Of a stretch of 64,000 nucleotides of DNA, positions 32,884 to 41,848 are shown in pieces. The position numbers and the translations under genes were made by a program. Below the pieces are notes generated by a model that saw only the letters and a list, made by a program, of their open reading frames with translations, made no database searches and had not been told where the DNA came from. The stretch's first letter is position 1; each line of letters starts with the position of its first letter. Origin of the DNA: an uncultured Rhodospirillales bacterium (lineage in GTDB: Bacteria > Pseudomonadota > Alphaproteobacteria > CACIAM-22H2); NCBI GenBank assembly GCA_937926175.1, contig CALANV010000007.1:1-64000 (forward strand). The letters are read 5' to 3'.

Positions 32884-33705
32884 ATGGCTTTCGTGCGGGC
32901 CGCGGATCTTACGGTCCATTACGACCTCGTCGGACCATCCGATTGTCCGACCATCATGTTCGCGAACTCGCTGGGGACCAATTTTCACATTTGGGATCCC
33001 CAGGTGCGTTCGCTCGCGGATCGGTTCCGGATCCTGCGGTACGACATGCGCGGCCACGGTCTGACCGACTGCCCGCCGGTGCCGGAGGGGAGCAGCGGTT
33101 ACACGATCGACCAGCTCGCCGGCGATGCCTTGGCCCTACTCGACTCGCTGGGAATCAGGCAGGTCCATTTCTGCGGTCTTTCGATCGGCGGTATGGTCGG
33201 CCAGCGCCTAGCGGCCAAGGCACCCGATCGTGTGATCTCGCTCGTGCTGTGCGATACGGCAAGCTGGATCGGTCCGCCGAGCCTGTGGGACGAGAGAATT
33301 TCCGGGATTCGCAAGAACGGCCTCGGCGGCATCGCGCAAGGGGTACTGGCGCGGTGGTTCACGCCGCGCTTCCTTGCGGATCGTGCCGAAGTGGCACGAG
33401 GGTTCGCCAACATGCTCACGCGGACCCCGGTCGACGGGTACATCGGCTGCTGCCTTGCCATCCGTGATGCCGACCTGCGGCAGGACGACGCGAAAATCAA
33501 ATGCCCGACCCTGGTCGTAGTGGGCGATCAGGATGCGGCGACGCCACCGGACGCGGCGCGCGAACTCTGCACGGCAATCGCCGGCGCCCGCCTCGAGATC
33601 GTGCCGGGTGCCGCGCATATCCCGACGGCCGAGCAGCCTGAAAGGCTCAACGAGATTCTGAACGCGTTCTTCGCGACGGTCGCCGCGCAGTTGCCGGCGG
33701 CGTGA
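32884..33705 (+). CDS. pcaD: 3-oxoadipate enol-lactonase
   Basis: This alpha/beta hydrolase of 273 aa opens 3-oxoadipate enol-lactone to 3-oxoadipate. I chose the ATG at 32884 with GGGGAGGAAACGGGT upstream; a longer upstream frame has Arg-rich junk-like residues. Catalytic residues are Ser in GLSIGGMVG (near 103), an Asp in GDQDAATPP and His in GAAHIPTAEQPE. RYDMRGHGLTD matches PcaD proteins. It is followed directly by pcaC, as expected for the pathway. Confidence 0.95.
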   Translation: MAFVRAADLTVHYDLVGPSDCPTIMFANSLGTNFHIWDPQVRSLADRFRILRYDMRGHGLTDCPPVPEGSSGYTIDQLAGDALALLDSLGIRQVHFCGLSIGGMVGQRLAAKAPDRVISLVLCDTASWIGPPSLWDERISGIRKNGLGGIAQGVLARWFTPRFLADRAEVARGFANMLTRTPVDGYIGCCLAIRDADLRQDDAKIKCPTLVVVGDQDAATPPDAARELCTAIAGARLEIVPGAAHIPTAEQPERLNEILNAFFATVAAQLPAA

Positions 33706-33718
33706 AGGGAGGGCAGAC

Positions 33719-34114
33719 ATGGGGCTGATTCAGAAACTTTTCGAGCGCGGCATGGCGATCCGGACGGAGGTTCTGGGACGTGCCCATGTCGAACGCGCGC
33801 GCAGTCGCACGACGCCCTTCACCGAAGACTTCCAAACCTACATCACCCAGTATGTCTGGGGCGACATCTGGAACCGTCCCGGCCTCGACCGCAGGATGCG
33901 CAGCATGCTAACCATCGCCATGCTCGCGGCGCTGGGCCGGGAAGACGAACTGAAGCTTCATATCCGCGCCACGCGCAATACCGGCGTGACCCGCGAGGAA
34001 GTAAAGGAGATCCTGCTGCAGGTCGGGGTCTATGCCGGTGTTCCGGCGGCGAATACCGCATTTCGGCTTGCGCAAGAGATCTTCGAAGAAATGGACAGGG
34101 AGGACGGAAAATGA
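33719..34114 (+). CDS. pcaC: 4-carboxymuconolactone decarboxylase
   Basis: This 131-aa all-helical CMD-family enzyme decarboxylates 4-carboxymuconolactone to 3-oxoadipate enol-lactone. Seen are YVWGDIWNRPGLDRRMRSML, LHIRATRNTGVTREEVKE and ILLQVGVYAGVPAANTAF, which carry the usual catalytic Glu and His positions. GGGAGGGCAGAC precedes the start. Its stop overlaps pcaH by 4 nt. Confidence 0.96.
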   Translation: MGLIQKLFERGMAIRTEVLGRAHVERARSRTTPFTEDFQTYITQYVWGDIWNRPGLDRRMRSMLTIAMLAALGREDELKLHIRATRNTGVTREEVKEILLQVGVYAGVPAANTAFRLAQEIFEEMDREDGK

Positions 34115-34821
34115 CATCGACGCAAGTGCGGCCCTATGCACGCCCAGCGCCAGGTGTGCATCCGAACTATCTGCATCCCGATTACGGCAGTACGGTGAAG
34201 CGTGCACCGACGCGGCCACCGATTCGCCTGAGCCAGACACTGTCGGAGATCACAGGTCCGACCTTCACCTCGGGATGGGCAGGTCCCAATGCGGCTGATC
34301 TGACCAAGCAGCACAAGGGCGAGCCGCTGGGCGAACGCATCATCGTCGCCGGACGGGTGCTCGACGAGGACGGCCGTCCGGTGCCGAATACGCTCATCGA
34401 ATTGTGGCAGTGCAATTCGGCCGGCCGCTACCTGCACGAGCGCGATCAGCACGACGCGCCGCTTGACCCGAATTTCACCGGTTTCGGACAAGTCGTCACG
34501 AACGAGAACGGCGAGTGGCGGTTTCTGACCATCAAGCCGGGGGCCTATCCCTGGCGCAACACCTACAATGCGTGGCGGCCGGCGCACATCCATTTCTCGG
34601 TCTTCGGGTCCGCCTTCGCGACCCGGCTGATCACGCAGATGTATTTTCCGGGCGATCCCCTGCTGGCGCTCGATCCGATCTACAACAGCGTGCCGGATGC
34701 GAAGGCGCGTGAACGGCTCGTCTCGACCTATGATCCGAACCTGAGTGTCGCCGAGTATGCGCTCGGCTACCGTTGGGACATCGTTCTGCGCGGCCGGAAC
34801 GCGACGCCGATGGAGAATTGA
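34111..34821 (+). CDS. pcaH: Protocatechuate 3,4-dioxygenase beta subunit
   Basis: This iron-binding subunit of the intradiol ring-cleaving dioxygenase converts protocatechuate to 3-carboxy-cis,cis-muconate. It is 236 aa. All four non-heme Fe(III) ligands are present with the family's spacing: Tyr107 (AGRYLHERD), Tyr146 (PGAYPWRN), His159 and His161 (RPAHIHFS). The N-terminal arm HPDYGSTVKRAP is typical of PcaH. It is coupled to pcaC by ATGA and precedes pcaG by 1 nt. Confidence 0.98.
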   Translation: MTSTQVRPYARPAPGVHPNYLHPDYGSTVKRAPTRPPIRLSQTLSEITGPTFTSGWAGPNAADLTKQHKGEPLGERIIVAGRVLDEDGRPVPNTLIELWQCNSAGRYLHERDQHDAPLDPNFTGFGQVVTNENGEWRFLTIKPGAYPWRNTYNAWRPAHIHFSVFGSAFATRLITQMYFPGDPLLALDPIYNSVPDAKARERLVSTYDPNLSVAEYALGYRWDIVLRGRNATPMEN

Positions 34822-34822
34822 C

Positions 34823-35413
34823 ATGAAGCATGTTCTGACGGCTTCGCAGACGGTCGGGCCGTTCTTTCATTTTGCGCTGAATCGGCCCGAATGGAGCGAT
34901 CTGACCGCCGGCGGTGCCAAAGGCGAGAAGATCCGCATCGAGGGGCAGGTGCTCGACGGCGACGGTGCGCCGGTGTTCGATGCCTTTCTCGAGATCTGGC
35001 AGGCCAACGCGGCAGGAAAATACAATCACGAGGAAGACAGGCAGGACAAGCCCGTCGATCCGAACTTCCGCGGGTTCGGCCGCGCCTGTACCGATGCCCA
35101 AGGCTATTTCCGGTTCACGACCATCAAGCCCGGCGCTGTCCCGGGGCCGGGCAACACGCTGCAGGCGCCGCACATCAACGTGTCGATATTCGCCCGCGGC
35201 CTGCTGAAACAGCTCGTCACACGCATCTATTTTGCCGACGAGGCGGCGGCCAACGAGATCGACCCGGTCCTGAGTTCGATCGAGAATCCGGCGGTTCGGC
35301 AGACGCTCATCGCCGAACGCGTGGGGTCGAACGGCGAGGCCGGCGGTATTACGACCTATCGCTTTAATATCGTTCTGCAGGGCAGGGGCGAGACCGCGTT
35401 CTTCGAACTCTGA
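34823..35413 (+). CDS. pcaG: Protocatechuate 3,4-dioxygenase alpha subunit
   Basis: This structural partner of PcaH is 196 aa from the ATG at 34823 (MKHVLTASQTVGPFF). An in-frame start upstream would overlap pcaH and lacks conservation. It shows the intradiol dioxygenase fold (AFLEIWQANAAGKYNHEED, GFGRACTDAQGYFRFTTIKPG, PHINVSIFARGLLKQLVTRI). The Tyr/His iron ligands are not all retained, as expected for the alpha subunit. Confidence 0.97.
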   Translation: MKHVLTASQTVGPFFHFALNRPEWSDLTAGGAKGEKIRIEGQVLDGDGAPVFDAFLEIWQANAAGKYNHEEDRQDKPVDPNFRGFGRACTDAQGYFRFTTIKPGAVPGPGNTLQAPHINVSIFARGLLKQLVTRIYFADEAAANEIDPVLSSIENPAVRQTLIAERVGSNGEAGGITTYRFNIVLQGRGETAFFEL

Positions 35414-35477
35414 TCCTGCCGGCCCCGGATCCCGAACCGGGGCGGCGATCGACGACGACAAGAGGTCGCGTTGGCCG

Positions 35478-36839
35478 ATGACCGTCAGCCCCGTTGATTC
35501 CGACATCGTCGGTGCCTTGTTCGGCACCGACGAAATGCGGGCGCTTTTCTCGGATCGGATGCGCCTGCAGCGCATGCTGGACGTGGAAGCGGCGCTTGCG
35601 CGTGTTCAGGCGCGGCTCGGCATCATCCCCGCCGCCGCGGCTGATGCGATATCGGCGGCGGCGCGCGTCGACCGGCTGTCGCTCGACGAGCTGGCGGCGA
35701 GTACCCGCGTCGTCGGCTATCCCGTCGTAGGCCTGGTGAAAGCGCTGGGGCGCGCCGCCGGCCCGGATGCCGCCCGCTATGTTCACTGGGGGGCCACGAC
35801 GCAGGACATCATCGACACGGCGCTGGTGCTGCAGATCCGCGACGGCCTGCGCCACGTGCGGGAGGGCGTCGCCCGGATCGCACGCGCCCTGGTCGCGAAG
35901 GCACAGGCTCATCGCGGCGATCTGATGGCGGGTCGAACGCATCTGCAGCATGCCCTGCCGATCACCTTCGGATACAAGTGCGCGGTCTGGGCATCGCCGC
36001 TGCTCGACGACATCGCCCGGCTCGACGCGCTGGCCGGGCGCGTGCTCAGGGTACAGTTCGGCGGCGCCGTCGGAACGCTCGCCTCGCTGGGCGAGCAAGG
36101 ACGTGCCGTCGCGGCGGCACTGGCGGCGGAACTCGGTCTCGCGGTTCCGGATGCGCCGTGGCATGTCGGGCGCGATGCACTCGCCGAGGCCGTATGCGTC
36201 CTGGGTATCATCTGCGGCAACCTCGCGAAGTTCGCAACCGACGTCGTCCTGTTGATGCAGACCGAGGTTGCCGAGGTCTTCGAGCCGCATCAGGCCGGGC
36301 GGGGCGGGTCGAGCACGATGCCGCAGAAGCGGAACCCGATCGCGAGCGAGTACGTTATCGCGGCTGCGCGCGGCGTCCATGCACTGGTGCCGCTGATGCT
36401 GGGGGCGATGGCGCAGGATCACGAGCGCGGGACCGGACCATGGCAGAGCGAGCAGCTCGCGCTACCGCAAATCTTCGTCCTGACCTCGGGCGCACTCGCC
36501 CATGCGTGCACGATCGCAGAGGGAATGACAGTCGACACCGCGCGGATGCGGCAGAACCTCGACGCCACGAACGGGCTGATCCTGTCGGAAGCGATCATGA
36601 TCAGCCTTGCCAAGGCGATCGGCCGTGCCGCTGCGCATCATGCCGTCGAGCGCGCCTGCGACCGCGCGATCAACGAGCGGCGGCATCTGGTGGATGTGCT
36701 GAAGGAGGATCCCGAGGTGGCGCAGCACCTCGACCCGTCGGGGCTCGCGCAGCTTGCGGATCCCTCGGACTATACGGGCGAAGCCGCTGCCGTGGTCGAT
36801 CGGGTCGTCGAGCGCGCATGTCGCGTACTGGGTGGGTAA
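35478..36839 (+). CDS. pcaB: 3-carboxy-cis,cis-muconate cycloisomerase
   Basis: This 453-aa enzyme of the fumarase/aspartase superfamily converts 3-carboxymuconate to 4-carboxymuconolactone. The superfamily signature GSSTMPQKRNP is at about residue 277, preceded by HWGATTQDIIDTA and GRTHLQHALPITFG. It follows pcaG by 64 nt and completes the set from protocatechuate to 3-oxoadipyl-CoA except for the thiolase. It is followed by a likely terminator. Confidence 0.97.
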   Translation: MTVSPVDSDIVGALFGTDEMRALFSDRMRLQRMLDVEAALARVQARLGIIPAAAADAISAAARVDRLSLDELAASTRVVGYPVVGLVKALGRAAGPDAARYVHWGATTQDIIDTALVLQIRDGLRHVREGVARIARALVAKAQAHRGDLMAGRTHLQHALPITFGYKCAVWASPLLDDIARLDALAGRVLRVQFGGAVGTLASLGEQGRAVAAALAAELGLAVPDAPWHVGRDALAEAVCVLGIICGNLAKFATDVVLLMQTEVAEVFEPHQAGRGGSSTMPQKRNPIASEYVIAAARGVHALVPLMLGAMAQDHERGTGPWQSEQLALPQIFVLTSGALAHACTIAEGMTVDTARMRQNLDATNGLILSEAIMISLAKAIGRAAAHHAVERACDRAINERRHLVDVLKEDPEVAQHLDPSGLAQLADPSDYTGEAAAVVDRVVERACRVLGG

Positions 36840-36964
36840 CCCCTCTGCGGCCTGAGCCGCGCGTGACATGGTCCGCGACGGGGGCCGTGCGTATGGCGGC
36901 ATTCAGGCACGCCGCTACGGCGACAGATGACGGGACGCCTTACCGTATCCTGCGAAAGATCGGA

Positions 36965-36994
36965 TGCGTCCGGACGTCACGACATCCGGACGCA
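36965..36994. terminator. 10-bp hairpin between pcaB and the cold-shock gene
   Basis: TGCGTCCGGA (36965-36974) pairs perfectly with TCCGGACGCA (36985-36994) around a 10-nt loop. It lies 8 nt past the stop of the leftward cold-shock gene and about 125 nt after the rightward pcaB, so it may serve both converging transcripts. Confidence 0.6.
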
Positions 36995-37002
36995 CCACGA
37001 TG

Positions 37003-37677
37003 TCACCCGGCCGGTCTGATCGCGATCGCTTCGAGGCCCTTCCTGCCCTCGGCAATGTCAATGATGACCGGCTGTCCATCGGCAAGGTGGGACAGGCCGG
37101 CGCGCTGCAAGGCCGAGACATGGACGAAGACGTCGCGCTCGTGGCCTTCGGCGGCAATGAAGCCGAACCCCTTCTGGGCGTTGTACCACTTGACCGTTCC
37201 GGTCACGCCGACGCTCGACGCCGTCCGCGGCTCGCCCCGGTCTTCCCGGAAACGACCGAACGGCCGTTCGCTGCGCGACGGTCGTTCCGCAACCGCGGTG
37301 CTGTCGTCGATCTCCAAAATCTCAGAGACTTGTATGCCTTTGAGACCGGGCTGCGTGCGAATGCTCAGCGTCGTGCCGGGTGCCAGCGTGTCACGACCAT
37401 TCCGTTGCAGCGTGCGCACGTGCAGGAACGCATCGCTGCCGCCGTCAATTGCCACGAAACCGAAGCCCTTTTCGGCGTTGAACCATTTTACCGTCGCGCG
37501 CATCGGCGGCTGATCCGGCGCGACAGGGGGGGCGCCGACATAAGCATTGTGTGGTGGCGGGAACCCTATCCCCCTGGGACCGCCGCGCTGCCGATCGAAA
37601 CGGCGTGGCCTGTCGTCATCGAAATCGAAGTCGTCGCGGCGGGACTCCCGGAAATCTCTTCTTTTGCCCATGATCAA
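37003..37677 (-). CDS. Twin cold-shock-domain RNA-binding protein
   Basis: This 224-aa protein has two cold-shock domains. The first is at about residues 58-125 (RATVKWFNAEKGFGFVAI, DAFLHV) and the second at about 158-222 (GTVKWYNAQKGFGFIAA, DVFVHV). Both keep the RNP1 (K-G-F-G-F) and RNP2 (V-F-V/L-H-V) aromatic RNA-binding residues. The first 45 residues are Arg/Asp-rich and probably disordered. Such proteins act as RNA chaperones. It is third in a leftward unit after a DEAD-box helicase and IF-1. Confidence 0.94.
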   Translation of the reverse strand: MIMGKRRDFRESRRDDFDFDDDRPRRFDRQRGGPRGIGFPPPHNAYVGAPPVAPDQPPMRATVKWFNAEKGFGFVAIDGGSDAFLHVRTLQRNGRDTLAPGTTLSIRTQPGLKGIQVSEILEIDDSTAVAERPSRSERPFGRFREDRGEPRTASSVGVTGTVKWYNAQKGFGFIAAEGHERDVFVHVSALQRAGLSHLADGQPVIIDIAEGRKGLEAIAIRPAG

Positions 37678-37745
37678 CTCGGCTTCGGTCTGTCTTGCAG
37701 TCTCGATGTTACTGGTTCAGGTGCAAATATTCGAGTGGTTCGCGC

Positions 37746-38012
37746 TCAACGCCGACGGAACTGCGGTCTGCCCTGTGGACCCGGAGCGCTGCGTTCGTCC
37801 TTGTGCCGGAAATTGATGCGTCCCTTGGTGAGGTCGTACGGCGTCATTTCGACGGTGACGCGGTCGCCGACGAGGACCCGGATCCGATGCTTCTTCATCT
37901 TGCCCGACATGTATGCCAGGGTCTCGTGGCCGTTTTCGAGGCGCACACGATACCGTGCATCCGGCAGGAGTTCGAGCACCGTACCATCGAATTCGATTAA
38001 GTCTTCCTTCAT
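37746..38012 (-). CDS. infA: Translation initiation factor IF-1 (variant with basic C-terminal tail)
   Basis: This 88-aa OB-fold protein binds the 30S A site. The core is clear: KEDLIEFDGTVLELLPDARY, SGKMKKHRIRVLVGD and VTVEMTPYDLTKGRINFR. A tail of about 17 residues rich in Arg, Pro and Gly (ending QFRRR) extends past the usual end near residue 72. It is between the helicase and cold-shock genes instead of the maf-linked site common in alphaproteobacteria, so it may be a second, specialised IF-1 copy. Whether a standard infA exists elsewhere cannot be seen here. Confidence 0.92.
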   Translation of the reverse strand: MKEDLIEFDGTVLELLPDARYRVRLENGHETLAYMSGKMKKHRIRVLVGDRVTVEMTPYDLTKGRINFRHKDERSAPGPQGRPQFRRR

Positions 38013-38071
38013 TAAGTAATCCTTTTCGGGTTGAGGGTGTCTTGAACCTGCACGCCGTGCGTGCGCGACCG

Positions 38072-39412
38072 TTACCGGTCGCGGCCACCGCTGAAAGCCG
38101 CAACGAAATCCCTGAACTGCCCCGACGACCGGTCGCGCCGGCGTAGCCCCGCGTTGGCAGGACGGGACGATCCGTTCCGACGCTTTCCGGTCCTTTCCGA
38201 CGGCGTGTCGCGACGTTCCGTGCGGGTTCGCGCTGGCTGCCGTGGCGGTCGGGCATCGGACGATGCGGCGATCGGACCGTCTGCAGTGGGATGTCCGATG
38301 ACGGTGAGGCGCTTGCGTATGAGCTTTTCGATGTCGCGCAGATAGATCCGTTCATCCTGATCGCAGAACGAGAGTGCGACGCCGTCGGCGCCGGCCCGTG
38401 CCGTGCGTCCGACGCGGTGCACGTAGCTCTCGGGAACGTTCGGGAGCTCGTAATTCACGACATGCGACACGCCATCGACGTCGATACCGCGTGCGGCGAT
38501 GTCCGTCGCGACGAGGACCCGCGTTTTTCCGTTCCGGAAGGCCTCCAGCGCTGCTTGGCGGGCACCCTGCGACTTGTTGCCGTGGATCGCGGCGACCGCG
38601 ATGCCGGCTACTTCGAGGTGCCGTGCCACCTTGTCGGCGCCGCGCTTCGTGCGCGTGAAGACGATGACCTTGGTCATGGCCCGGTCGCCAAGAACATGGA
38701 CGAGCAGGCGGCGCTTGTCCGCGCCGGCCACGAACATCACGCGCTGATCGACGCGGTCGACCGTGGTCGCCGCCGGTGCGACTTCGATCCGGACCGGGTC
38801 GCGGAGGAGCTGCGCCGCGAGATTGCTGATCTCCGGCGGCATCGTGGCCGAGAAGAACAGCGTCTGTCGTGTCTTCGGCAACTGTCCGGTGATGCGGCGC
38901 ACATCGTGTATGAAGCCCATGTCCAGCATCCGGTCGGCTTCGTCGAGAACGAAGATCCCGATGCCGTCGAGCCGAACGTGGCGTTGATTCATGAGGTCCA
39001 GCAGGCGTCCCGGCGTCGCCACCAGCACATCGAGGCCGCGACGCAGGGCTTCGACCTGCGGACGCTGGCCGACCCCGCCGAAGATTACCGCGTGTCGCAA
39101 CCGGAGCCCGGCGCCATAGGCCGTCAGGCTTTCACCGATCTGCAGCGCAAGTTCCCGGGTCGGGGTCAGGATCAGGGCACGCGGTCTGCCCGACTGGCCA
39201 ACTGCCGGCGTTGCCGACAACCGTTGCAGGAGAGGCAGCGTGAACGCGGCTGTCTTTCCGGTTCCGGTCTGAGCCAAGCCGATGACGTCACGGCCTTCCA
39301 ACGCGTGGGGAATGGCTTTGGCCTGAATTGGGGTAGGCGTTTCGTAGCCTTGAACGCGAAGCGCGGTTTGAAGCTCGTTGCGTAGAGAAAGTTCGGAAAA
39401 TGAGATTGTCAT
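38072..39412 (-). CDS. DEAD-box RNA helicase (RhlE-like)
   Basis: This 446-aa ATP-dependent RNA helicase has all motifs: Q motif TPIQAKAIPHAL, Walker A AQTGTGKTAAF, Ia PTRELALQI, DEAD in VLDEADRMLDMGF, SAT, and C-terminal ATDIAARGID and HRVGRTARAG. A basic, probably disordered tail (about residues 375-446) is RNA-binding-like. It is the first gene of the leftward helicase-IF-1-cold-shock unit. This suggests a role in unwinding mRNA or ribosome assembly at low temperature. Confidence 0.96.
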   Translation of the reverse strand: MTISFSELSLRNELQTALRVQGYETPTPIQAKAIPHALEGRDVIGLAQTGTGKTAAFTLPLLQRLSATPAVGQSGRPRALILTPTRELALQIGESLTAYGAGLRLRHAVIFGGVGQRPQVEALRRGLDVLVATPGRLLDLMNQRHVRLDGIGIFVLDEADRMLDMGFIHDVRRITGQLPKTRQTLFFSATMPPEISNLAAQLLRDPVRIEVAPAATTVDRVDQRVMFVAGADKRRLLVHVLGDRAMTKVIVFTRTKRGADKVARHLEVAGIAVAAIHGNKSQGARQAALEAFRNGKTRVLVATDIAARGIDVDGVSHVVNYELPNVPESYVHRVGRTARAGADGVALSFCDQDERIYLRDIEKLIRKRLTVIGHPTADGPIAASSDARPPRQPARTRTERRDTPSERTGKRRNGSSRPANAGLRRRDRSSGQFRDFVAAFSGGRDR

Positions 39413-40244
39413 TCGTCGTCACGCGACCGACGCATGAGCAGCTCTGTCGAGCGACGCGAGATCAGGGAAAATGTCCCGAGCCCGGCACATCCGGTCGGTG
39501 CGTCCTTATGTGCCCGGTTCGCGCGCGTGCCGGTCGGGCGATGTCGATGGAAAACGTCTCGAAATGCAGCGGGGCAGGGCCGGTCAGGCCCAAATTCCAC
39601 CGTTCCGCGCGATCACGAAACGCGGGAGAGCATCCGATCGCGATGGACCGAATGCTTTCAGCTGCGACGTATATGGCCCCAATCTCCCTTTAGGTCAAGG
39701 ACATTTCCCTTTCGGGTCATATCGGGGCCAACGCCGGCGTACTGCGTCATGGCGACGCGCATGAAGGCAAACGGGCGCAAATTTCGAGCGCGGCCACGTT
39801 TGCCGGCAGTCCTTGCGACTGCTTGAGGTGAATTTGATCAGGCGTTGAAAAGATCTCAATTGCCGCTGGTCCCCGGAATGTTCATGGTCGTTTCACAGTA
39901 AGCGCACCGATCATGCGCTAGGCCTGATCCCGCCTCGAAGGGATCTGCGGGGATTTGATCGAGCAGCTTGCACCGCATCACCAAATGCTAAAGCGCCACG
40001 ACGGACGTCGTGGGCTCGAACAGCCGAGGAGACCGACGATGTCCTGTTTTCTCTCGAAACGACCTCCGAACCAAAGCCAAGGCAGCCTCGACCGGACGCT
40101 GAGGCGAAAACCGTGCGCATTGCGTTTCAGCGCATTCACGGGCGGATGCTGCAGCCGGTAGTCCCGAAACGGCTTCGGCTCCGCTCGCAACGCATGCACA
40201 CGGCCTCGGCCGCAGTTAGCGGCCGACAACGGAGGTTCAAATCC
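39413..40244. other. Long intergenic region upstream of the helicase operon
   Basis: This 832-bp region lies between the divergent helicase gene and the small protein gene at 40245. Several frames of 60-130 codons exist, but none has a good ribosome binding site or protein-like composition. Promoters for both directions should lie here. Cold-shock genes often have long leaders, so the right part of the helicase leader may be transcribed. I could not define promoter boxes. Confidence 0.5.
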
Positions 40245-40487
40245 ATGTCAGGCGCTTTCATCATCGAGATTTCGGAAGAGACGGCCGGGCTCGCACTGCC
40301 CGCCGGTGATCACCAGTTTCGGTTTGCGGCAACCGACCCCCGGTATGCGTCGCTCGACGGTCGCATGTTCTCGAGCGTCGGGGCAATCGAACGGGCTGCA
40401 GAGCAGCTGCGCCGGAACCGGTGCAAGGAACAACGCTCACGCGCGGCCGCCTGCGACCGCGGCGGTTCCCGTCGCCGTGCCGCATGA
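40245..40487 (+). CDS. Small hypothetical protein
   Basis: This 80-aa protein starts at the ATG at 40245 with GGAGG at 40231 as ribosome binding site; longer in-frame starts lack one. The sequence (SGAFIIEISEETAGLALPAG, HQFRFAATDPRYASLDGRMF) looks like a compact alpha-beta fold followed by a basic tail (SRRRAA). No signal peptide or membrane segment is seen. I do not recognise the family. It lies 42 nt before metY and may be co-transcribed. Confidence 0.65.
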   Translation: MSGAFIIEISEETAGLALPAGDHQFRFAATDPRYASLDGRMFSSVGAIERAAEQLRRNRCKEQRSRAAACDRGGSRRRAA

Positions 40488-40529
40488 CGGTCGGAATGTG
40501 CCACAGCTCGCACGAGGGAGGATGAACAG

Positions 40530-41840
40530 ATGACACGTTCCACGCTGCACCCCGAAACCCTGGCGCTTCATGCCGGTTATCGCGCCGACCCGACGACCGG
40601 AGCCGTCGCTGTGCCGATCTACCAGACCACCTCCTACCAGTTCGACAACACGGAGCGCGCCGCGAACCTGTTCGCCCTCAAGGAGCTGGGCAACATCTAC
40701 ACCCGGATCATGAATCCGACGACGGACGTGCTGGAGAAGCGGATCGCGGCAATCGAAGGCGGCGCTGCCGCTTTGGCGGTTGCGTCGGGGCAGGCGGCCT
40801 CGGCGTTCGCAATCCAGAACCTCGCCCATGCCGGCGACAATATCGTCAGTGCGACGGATCTCTACGGCGGCACGTGGAATCTTTTCGCCAATACGCTGCG
40901 CCAGCAGGGCATCGAGGTACGGTTCGTCGATCCATCCGACCCAGAGAATTTCCGGCGGGCGACGGACGCGCGCACGCGCGCGTATTACGGCGAAACGCTG
41001 CCGAATCCGAAGCTCACCGTGTTCCCGATCGCCGAGGTGGCGGCGATCGGTCGCGAGCTGGGAATTCCGCTGATCATCGACAACACAGCCGCCCCCGTGC
41101 TGGCGCGACCACTGGATCACGGGGCCGCCATCGTCGTGTATTCGACGACGAAGTATATCGGCGGCCATGGCACGTCGATCGGCGGCCTCATCGTCGACGG
41201 CGGGAATTTCGACTGGGCGGCGCATCCCGAGCGTCAGCCGGCGCTGAATACGCCCGATCCGAGCTATCACGGCGCGGTGTGGACGGAGGCGGTCAAGCCG
41301 CTGGGGCCGATCGCCTACATCATCAAGGCGCGGGTCACGCTGCTGCGCGATCTGGGGGCGGCGCTCAGCCCGTTCAATGCGTTCCAGATCATTCAGGGGC
41401 TCGAGACCCTGCCGTTGCGCATGCGCGAGCACAGCCGCAACGCGGCGCGCGTCGCCGAATATCTGCAGCGCCACCCGGCCGTGACGCGGGTCATCTATCC
41501 GGGGTTGCAGGACGGCGAGGCGCGCCGTCGCGCCGACAAATATCTGTCGGGCGGCTATGGCGGGCTGGTCGGGTTCGAGCTGAAGGGCGGTCGCGAGGCC
41601 GGACGGCGGTTCATCGACGCCCTCAGGCTCTTCTACCACGTCGCCAATATCGGCGATGCCCGCAGCCTCGCCATCCATCCGGCAACGACCACGCATTCCC
41701 AGCTCTCGCCGGAAGAGCAGCTCGCGGCCGGCGTCTCGGAAAGCTATGTGCGTCTGTCGATCGGCATCGAGCACATCGACGACATTCTGGCGGACCTGGA
41801 GCAGGCCCTGGCGGCGGCTGAGCTGCGCAGCGCTGCGTGA
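40530..41840 (+). CDS. metY: O-acetylhomoserine sulfhydrylase
   Basis: This 436-aa PLP enzyme of the Cys/Met metabolism family makes homocysteine from O-acetylhomoserine and sulfide. The PLP-binding lysine is Lys208 in VVYSTTKYIGGHGTSIGG. Also seen are the N-terminal LALHAGYRADPTTGAVAVPI and the cofactor region ASGQAASAFAIQNLA. GGGAGGATGAACAG precedes the start. It is followed 8 nt later by an ATP-grasp gene. Confidence 0.96.
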   Translation: MTRSTLHPETLALHAGYRADPTTGAVAVPIYQTTSYQFDNTERAANLFALKELGNIYTRIMNPTTDVLEKRIAAIEGGAAALAVASGQAASAFAIQNLAHAGDNIVSATDLYGGTWNLFANTLRQQGIEVRFVDPSDPENFRRATDARTRAYYGETLPNPKLTVFPIAEVAAIGRELGIPLIIDNTAAPVLARPLDHGAAIVVYSTTKYIGGHGTSIGGLIVDGGNFDWAAHPERQPALNTPDPSYHGAVWTEAVKPLGPIAYIIKARVTLLRDLGAALSPFNAFQIIQGLETLPLRMREHSRNAARVAEYLQRHPAVTRVIYPGLQDGEARRRADKYLSGGYGGLVGFELKGGREAGRRFIDALRLFYHVANIGDARSLAIHPATTTHSQLSPEEQLAAGVSESYVRLSIGIEHIDDILADLEQALAAAELRSAA

Positions 41841-41848
41841 GGCGGCCC

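Noticed and set aside
40113..40244. Longer start for the small protein at 40245
   Set aside because: The extra residues are Arg-rich and unlike the rest, while GGAGG is well placed for the ATG at 40245.
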